In this document: piece by piece, positions 59,231 to 64,000 of the stretch | Position numbering within the stretch: position 1 is the first letter of the stretch | How the letters are laid out: each line of letters starts with the position of its first letter | Source of the DNA: Bacteroidota bacterium | Lineage (GTDB): Bacteria; Bacteroidota; Bacteroidia; Flavobacteriales; Flavobacteriaceae | Assembly: GCA_023386585.1 (NCBI GenBank) | Contig: JAEWJM010000021.1 | Location: forward strand, 1 to 64,000 | Direction of reading: 5' to 3' | Length of the DNA: 64,000 bases | Translations under genes and position numbers: made by a program | Notes under the pieces: model-generated | Told to the model about the DNA's origin: nothing | Databases searched by the model: none | The model's input: only the letters and a program-made list of their open reading frames with translations

Positions 59231-59515
59231 ATGGATAATAAGACTAAGGAATTCTTCATACGACTGAAATCACAGCTTGAAGAAGGACACCAATGGCCGG
59301 CCGAATACCTGTTTAAATTCATTGTGCCGACCGATAAACAAAAAATCGAAGCGGTTGAAAATGCGTTCAATGGAATGGGAGCGGTGATGAGGACGACTAA
59401 ATCAAAGAACGCGACCTACACCAGCGTTTCAATCAACGTTCCGATGGACAGTCCGCAACACGTTATTGACAAATACATCGAACTTGCTGCCATTGAAGGC
59501 ATCATTTCGCTTTAA
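59231..59515 (+). CDS. DUF493 (YbeD-like) protein
   Basis: A 94-residue protein of the DUF493/YbeD family with an ACT-like ferredoxin fold: FIRLKSQLEEGHQWPAEYLF, KFIVPTDKQKIEAVE, and YTSVSINVPMDSPQHVIDKY. Function unknown; the fold hints at small-molecule or RNA binding. Start ATG 59231; an in-frame ATG six codons upstream overlaps the promoter-like element. First gene of a run with DUF4290 and murA. Confidence 0.9.
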   Translation: MDNKTKEFFIRLKSQLEEGHQWPAEYLFKFIVPTDKQKIEAVENAFNGMGAVMRTTKSKNATYTSVSINVPMDSPQHVIDKYIELAAIEGIISL

Positions 59516-59524
59516 GATAATCCT

Positions 59525-60229
59525 ATGAAATATCAAAAAGAACTGGCACACGATGTCGTTCATTTCCTTGAATACAACGCCGAGCGCCCGCACCTTATAA
59601 TTCCCGAATACGGCCGCCATCTTCAGAAGCTGATCGATCAGGCTACTGCAATCGAAGACCGCGATGAACGCAACAAAATGGCGCGCTACATCATTCAGGT
59701 TATGGGTTCGCTGAATCCGCATCTTCGCGACGTCCCCGATTTTCAACACAAGCTTTGGGACCAGATTTTCATCATGTCCGATTTTAAACTCGACGTCGAT
59801 TCGCCTTATCCAATTCCTTCGCGCGAAGTGCTTCAGCTTAAGCCCGATGCGCTTCAATATCCGCAGAATTTCCCCAAATACCGTTTTTACGGCAACAACA
59901 TCAAGTACATGATCGATGTCGCCAATAAATGGGAAGACGGCGAACTGAAGAATGCACTGATCAAGGTGATTGCGAACCATATGAAGAAATCGTACCTGAG
60001 TTGGAACAAGGATACGGTTAAAGATGAGGTCATTTTCGAACATCTGTACGAACTTTCAGATGGAAAAATCAACCTCATGCAGAGCGAGGAAGAGCTCGTA
60101 AACTCGACCGACCTCATGCGAACCAATAAGCGTGCTTCGAACAAGATTATGCAGGCCGGTCCGCAGAAGCTCAAAATCCAGAAAAACGGAAAACAGAATA
60201 ACCAACATAAAAACAACAGGAAGCCCTAA
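59525..60229 (+). CDS. DUF4290 family protein
   Basis: A 234-residue cytoplasmic protein of a family found mainly in Bacteroidota. Conserved stretches: LIIPEYGRHLQKLIDQA, RDERNKMARYIIQVMGSLNP, HLRDVPDFQHKLWDQIFIMS and IANHMKKSYLSWNKD. The C-terminal 30 residues are a basic, disordered tail (QKLKIQKNGKQNNQHKNNRK). Function unknown. Nine bases after the DUF493 stop and 20 before murA, so likely in one transcript. Confidence 0.88.
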   Translation: MKYQKELAHDVVHFLEYNAERPHLIIPEYGRHLQKLIDQATAIEDRDERNKMARYIIQVMGSLNPHLRDVPDFQHKLWDQIFIMSDFKLDVDSPYPIPSREVLQLKPDALQYPQNFPKYRFYGNNIKYMIDVANKWEDGELKNALIKVIANHMKKSYLSWNKDTVKDEVIFEHLYELSDGKINLMQSEEELVNSTDLMRTNKRASNKIMQAGPQKLKIQKNGKQNNQHKNNRKP

Positions 60230-60249
60230 ACCGGCATAAATCATATACT

Positions 60250-61557
60250 ATGGGAACGTTCAGGATCGAAGGCGGGATACGCCTAAAAGGCGAAGTCATA
60301 CCGCAAGGCGCGAAAAACGAGGCATTGCAGATTTTATGCGCGGTGCTGCTGACACCTGAAAAAGTTACAATCAACAATATTCCCGACATTATCGATGTCA
60401 ACAAGCTGATAACCCTGCTGGGAAATCTCGGCGTCAAAATCGAACGAAACGGAAAAGGTTCAATCACATTCCAGGCCGACAATGTCAATGTTGGCTACCT
60501 TGAAACCGAAGCGTTTAAAAAAGAGGGCGGTTCGCTCCGCGGGTCGATTATGATCGTCGGACCGCTGTTGGCGCGCTACGGAAAAGGTTACATCCCCAAA
60601 CCGGGCGGCGACAAAATAGGGCGGCGCCGGCTCGACACGCACTTTGAAGGATTTATCAATCTCGGTGCAAAATTCAGGTACAATCGCGAGGACCATTTTT
60701 ACGGTGTTGAAACCAACGATGGCCTTACAGGAACCACGATGCTGCTCGACGAAGCTTCAGTTACGGGAACCGCAAACATCGTAATGGCTGCTGTGCTTGC
60801 AAAAGGCACAACCCAAATTTACAATGCCGCGTGCGAGCCTTACCTGCAACAACTTTGCAATATGCTCAACTCAATGGGCGCAAATATTTCGGGTGTAGGA
60901 TCAAATTTGCTGACCATCGAAGGCGTTGAAAAACTCGGCGGCTGCGAGCATTCGATTTTGCCCGATATGATCGAAATCGGTTCCTGGATCGGGTTGGCTG
61001 CGATGACGCGTTCCGAAATCACGATCAAGAATGTCAGTTGGGAAAACCTCGGTGTGATCCCGAATATTTTCAGGAAACTCGGAATTACAATCGAGTGCAA
61101 AGGCGACGACATTTACATTCCGACTCACGAAAATTACCAGATCAAAACCGATATCGACGGATCGATCCTGACCGTAAGCGATGCGCCATGGCCGGGCTTT
61201 ACACCCGATTTGCTCAGTATCGTGCTGGTGGTCGCAACCCAGGCAAAAGGCGATGTCCTGATTCACCAGAAAATGTTTGAAAGCCGTTTGTTCTTCGTCG
61301 ATAAACTGATCGATATGGGCGCGAAAATCATCCTTTGCGATCCGCACCGCGCCGTGGTTATCGGGCACGATTTTAAATCGCAACTCAAGGCTACGACGAT
61401 GTCTTCGCCTGATATCAGGGCGGGAATTTCGCTTTTGATCGCAGCGCTTTCCGCCAAAGGAACGAGCGTAATCCAGAACAGCGAACAGATTGACCGCGGC
61501 TACGAAAGGATCGACGAGCGGCTTCGCGCCCTCGGTGCAAAAATTGAACGTGAGTAG
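60250..61557 (+). CDS. murA: UDP-N-acetylglucosamine 1-carboxyvinyltransferase
   Basis: Catalyses the first committed step of peptidoglycan synthesis, transferring enolpyruvate from PEP to UDP-GlcNAc. 435 residues, normal length. Lys22-Asn23 (QGAKNEALQ) bind substrate. The loop that carries Cys115 in E. coli reads PKPGGDKIGRRRLD here, with Asp121 in place of the Cys. Other motifs: GGSLRGSIMIVGPLLAR and ASVTGTANIVMA. Asp at this site is known in mycobacteria and makes MurA insensitive to fosfomycin; the same is predicted here. Third gene of the DUF493-DUF4290 run. Confidence 0.96.
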   Translation: MGTFRIEGGIRLKGEVIPQGAKNEALQILCAVLLTPEKVTINNIPDIIDVNKLITLLGNLGVKIERNGKGSITFQADNVNVGYLETEAFKKEGGSLRGSIMIVGPLLARYGKGYIPKPGGDKIGRRRLDTHFEGFINLGAKFRYNREDHFYGVETNDGLTGTTMLLDEASVTGTANIVMAAVLAKGTTQIYNAACEPYLQQLCNMLNSMGANISGVGSNLLTIEGVEKLGGCEHSILPDMIEIGSWIGLAAMTRSEITIKNVSWENLGVIPNIFRKLGITIECKGDDIYIPTHENYQIKTDIDGSILTVSDAPWPGFTPDLLSIVLVVATQAKGDVLIHQKMFESRLFFVDKLIDMGAKIILCDPHRAVVIGHDFKSQLKATTMSSPDIRAGISLLIAALSAKGTSVIQNSEQIDRGYERIDERLRALGAKIERE

Positions 61558-61580
61558 ATTTAGCGAATTTCAAAATTACG

Positions 61581-61610
61581 CCCGGCAGCATTCCACTGTC
61601 GGGCTTTATT
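61581..61610 (+). terminator. Intrinsic terminator after murA, next to the TSUP start
   Basis: CCCGGCAG and CTGTCGGG form an 8-bp stem with one G-U pair around a seven-base loop, followed by CTTTATTT and the ATG of the next gene at 61612. Confidence 0.7.
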
Positions 61611-61611
61611 T

Positions 61612-62382
61612 ATGGACGTTGTAACATTAGGTTTTCTTTGCCTGGCGGCATTTTCAGCCGGCTTCGTTGATGCGGTTGTTGGCGGCGGCGGATTGATCCA
61701 GACTCCGGCTGCCTTAGTGCTCCTTCCTAATTATGAGGTGTCGACACTTATCGGGTCGCTAAAAATTCCCGCCTTCAGCGGAACGTCTTTCGCTGCGGCA
61801 CAATACCTGAAAAATGTCAAAATGAATTGGCGGCTGCTGAGCGTCATGGCATCGGTGGCGTTTTGTGCCGCTTTTGCAGGTTCAACCTTGCTGACGACGG
61901 TCGACAACAGCTTTATGAAACCTTTTCTGCTGGTAATCCTGGTGCTGCTGGCCATTTACACTTTCACCAAAAAGAATTTCGGGCAGCATCAGGCAAAGTC
62001 ACATACGGTTGGAAGGCAAATGATGTACGCAATTTTGATCGCGGTTTGCATCGGTTTTTACGATGGATTTATAGGCCCCGGAACGGGAAGCTTTCTGGTG
62101 ATGACGTTCATTACTGTTCTGGGCTTCGATTTCCTTCACGCATCGGCGAACGCCAAAATGGTAAACCTCGCAACCAATTTTGGATCGATTTGCCTCTTTC
62201 TTCTGAAAGGAAAAATAGTGTGGGCAATTGCAATTCCGATGGCAATGTGCAACGCTTTTGGCGGATGGGTTGGCGCGAAAACGGCGATAAAACGTGGAAA
62301 TGCCTTTATTCGGATTTTCTTTCTCGTCGTGGTGATCGGAACCTTGCTCCGGTTTGCCTACGATGTTTTCTTCAGAAGTTGA
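61612..62382 (+). CDS. TSUP-family membrane permease (TauE/SafE)
   Basis: A 256-residue membrane protein with about eight helices in two similar halves. First half: FSAGFVDAVVGGGGLIQTPA; second half: GFYDGFIGPGTGSFLVMTFI, both with the small-residue-rich loop typical of TauE/SafE. The family exports sulfite or other organosulfur anions; here the substrate is unknown. Start ATG 61612 directly after the murA terminator. It meets the convergent outer-membrane protein gene with no base between the stops. Confidence 0.92.
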   Translation: MDVVTLGFLCLAAFSAGFVDAVVGGGGLIQTPAALVLLPNYEVSTLIGSLKIPAFSGTSFAAAQYLKNVKMNWRLLSVMASVAFCAAFAGSTLLTTVDNSFMKPFLLVILVLLAIYTFTKKNFGQHQAKSHTVGRQMMYAILIAVCIGFYDGFIGPGTGSFLVMTFITVLGFDFLHASANAKMVNLATNFGSICLFLLKGKIVWAIAIPMAMCNAFGGWVGAKTAIKRGNAFIRIFFLVVVIGTLLRFAYDVFFRS

Positions 62383-64000
62383 TCAATCCAGAATGTTCAG
62401 GAATTTTATTCCGAAAATGAGTCCGTCGGCGCGAAATCCGGATTGGTAAGACCGAAAGTAATCGAGCCGGAAAAGCTTGAATTTTCCGAAGCCGAGATTG
62501 TCCAGGCCGACACTGGCTTCCATGTACGGTTTCATTCCCGGAACGGCCAGGTCGTGATAACCGATTACAAGGCTCGACTGTAGCAGATTGAGCAGCGGAA
62601 TCTTGTTGATGATGAATCCTTTGTCGTCGTATTCAAAATGGCCTTCAGCGTATTGGTCGTTCGTGCTTGCCTCATAATATGGCAACAAGTTGAATTTATT
62701 CAAATAGCGGTCGCTTTGGCCGATGTGCGTCTGATTGCCGTTGAAATGCCTGTAATCGACAAATGAAATTCCGTCGGCATTGAAAAATTTGCCGCTTCGG
62801 ATGTTCATTCCCAGCAATCCGCGGTTTCCAAGGTTCAGGTCGTAAACAATCCGCGCGCTTACATGGTCGAAATCATAATGCTTTTCACTTCCGGCAAACC
62901 CTTTTTCATATCCAATATATAAGGTTGGATACGCATCATTCCTGATGTTGAATTTTCCATCCGGGCGCATCCAATATTCCTGTCCGAAGTTAAACCTCGC
63001 CGTAATGTACGCCTTGGCCAATTGATGGGTTTCAAAAAACGGCGTTGTAAAATCGTTTGGAAACAGTGGGTTATTTGATGTGTAACCTTTGTCGTTGCGT
63101 ACGATCGATTCATCCGTAGTGTTAAAAAGCTGCTTTCGGCGGTTGTACTCGACCGTCGCGTCGGCTTGGATGCCGTTGACGATTTCCTCGCGGTAATTGA
63201 GGCCGACAAAAGTCCGGTCGTACAACTTCATGTAATTGTTCCTGAAAAACGATGTCGCGATGCTGTTTACGATTCTGCTGATCGGATTTTCGGGATTAAA
63301 TTGCACCGCAGCCGATCCGCCGGTAAGCGTCATCTGACGGTTTGAAATGTTGTTGAATTTCCGGGTAATGCTTCCGGTTGCACGAAACCGGTCTTCTGAA
63401 ATTCCGTAATTACCATTGGCGCTTACGGTCGTAAAAGTTCGTTCTTCAGGATCGCGTTTCGTATAGGACAGCCCGGTTGCAAAATTGTATCCCTGGACTG
63501 TGTTGAATCCAATTTTGCTGAGCAATCCATCATAGCTGTACGATTCGTTCACATAACTGTGATGATAGGTGTAGCCGGTAATCGCATCAAAAAATTTAAA
63601 CTTGTTCTTCACCGAATCAACCGAATCAAGGTAAGTTTTCGACTTCTTTTTCAGTTGCAGCGCGCCTTTTTTCGCGTAATCGGTCGATTCTTCCAATGTT
63701 AGCGGTACCGGCCGATTTTCCTCCCAATAAGCGTCGCTCTTTTTGTTGGCGTCTTTTTCGAACGAAAGGACTTCCTTGGTGAACGTTTTCTTTGGGAACC
63801 GTTCTTCAAATTCGAAATTGCTATATACATAGGTAAACCGGCCCGAAAATTTCACTCCGAGCAAACCCGCATCGAAATCCAAAACCTGCGAATTTCGGAT
63901 CCACAAGTTGTTTTTCGCGTTGAAATTAAAATTCTGCTTCAGCGCAAGCGTATTGATCGCCGGCGTCTGTATCTGCTTTCCTTTGATGGTAACATCGACG
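62383..64000 (-). CDS. DUF5686-type outer-membrane protein (partial, runs off the window)
   Basis: The last part of a large protein; its beginning lies beyond 64000. The frame stays open to the window edge (VTIKGKQIQTPAINTLALKQ), and codons near 63906 that could serve as a start are internal. The C-terminal 500 residues have strands alternating with polar loops, rich in aromatic residues, as in outer-membrane barrels: YTYHHSYVNESYSYDG, GLNYREEIVNGIQADATV, MNIRSGKFFNADGISFVDYR, and a closing FRLDYFRSYQSGFRADGLI. This fits DUF5686 proteins, which in their N-terminal part carry a carboxypeptidase-like beta-sandwich. Function unknown; probably outer membrane. Confidence 0.82.
   Translation of the reverse strand, partial: VDVTIKGKQIQTPAINTLALKQNFNFNAKNNLWIRNSQVLDFDAGLLGVKFSGRFTYVYSNFEFEERFPKKTFTKEVLSFEKDANKKSDAYWEENRPVPLTLEESTDYAKKGALQLKKKSKTYLDSVDSVKNKFKFFDAITGYTYHHSYVNESYSYDGLLSKIGFNTVQGYNFATGLSYTKRDPEERTFTTVSANGNYGISEDRFRATGSITRKFNNISNRQMTLTGGSAAVQFNPENPISRIVNSIATSFFRNNYMKLYDRTFVGLNYREEIVNGIQADATVEYNRRKQLFNTTDESIVRNDKGYTSNNPLFPNDFTTPFFETHQLAKAYITARFNFGQEYWMRPDGKFNIRNDAYPTLYIGYEKGFAGSEKHYDFDHVSARIVYDLNLGNRGLLGMNIRSGKFFNADGISFVDYRHFNGNQTHIGQSDRYLNKFNLLPYYEASTNDQYAEGHFEYDDKGFIINKIPLLNLLQSSLVIGYHDLAVPGMKPYMEASVGLDNLGFGKFKLFRLDYFRSYQSGFRADGLIFGIKFLNILD

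Overview
The window looks like chromosome from a member of the Bacteroidota, family Flavobacteriaceae, most likely Flavobacterium or a close relative with a fairly high GC content. The evidence is as follows. Two very large secreted proteins end in type IX secretion (T9SS) sorting domains. Promoters fit the flavobacterial consensus TTG-N19-TAnnTTTG. Several families are typical of this phylum (DUF4290, DUF5686, DUF2279, the 480-residue GAPDH, parvulin/SurA trios with MoxR). The dnaA neighbourhood (dnaA, LMW phosphatase, RsmI-like methylase) also has the usual flavobacterial order. I see no prophage, insertion sequence, CRISPR array or rRNA. One tRNA (Met, CAT anticodon) is present.

Layout. 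1-6.5 kb: gene remnants (LuxR-type regulator, T9SS tail) and a 1750-residue repeat-rich secreted protein with a small membrane protein beside it. 6.6-13.8 kb: prfC, then an envelope-folding operon of three parvulin-type proteins and a MoxR ATPase. 13.9-16.3 kb: a putative copper-monooxygenase-like protein facing a membrane acyltransferase. 16.4-23.6 kb: aconitase, an amino acid permease bracketed by two inverted copies of a palindromic repeat, GAPDH and an HtrA protease. 23.7-27.8 kb: a dapF-acetyltransferase-mltG-DUF2279 operon and a glucosaminidase-like gene with an in-frame stop. 27.8-30.6 kb: the dnaA operon and a possible replication-origin region. 30.6-37.4 kb: tightly packed housekeeping genes (thioesterase, YigZ, HAD phosphatase, ribD, GNAT, prmC, ABC permease, hisS). 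37.5-43.9 kb: a 2156-residue adhesin-like T9SS protein. 44.2-52.8 kb: a DNA glycosylase, then a stress-like accessory block (DUF892 ferritin-like protein, disordered acidic proteins, YtxH, holin-like membrane protein, zinc alcohol dehydrogenase) next to an AraC regulator, response regulator and histidine kinase. 52.9-64 kb: tRNA-Met, a START-like protein, an aminotransferase IV, YqgE, HU, fmt, recQ, an NTPase, DUF493, DUF4290, murA, a TSUP permease and a partial DUF5686 outer-membrane protein.

How the genes work together. Much of the window serves envelope construction: outer-membrane protein folding (parvulins, HtrA), peptidoglycan (dapF, mltG, murA), and surface proteins exported by T9SS. 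Translation, replication and central carbon genes are mixed in. The less ordinary items are the stress block at 44.9-52.8 kb, the copper-monooxygenase-like protein, the paired palindromic repeats, the premature stop at 27626, and a MurA whose fosfomycin-target cysteine is aspartate.
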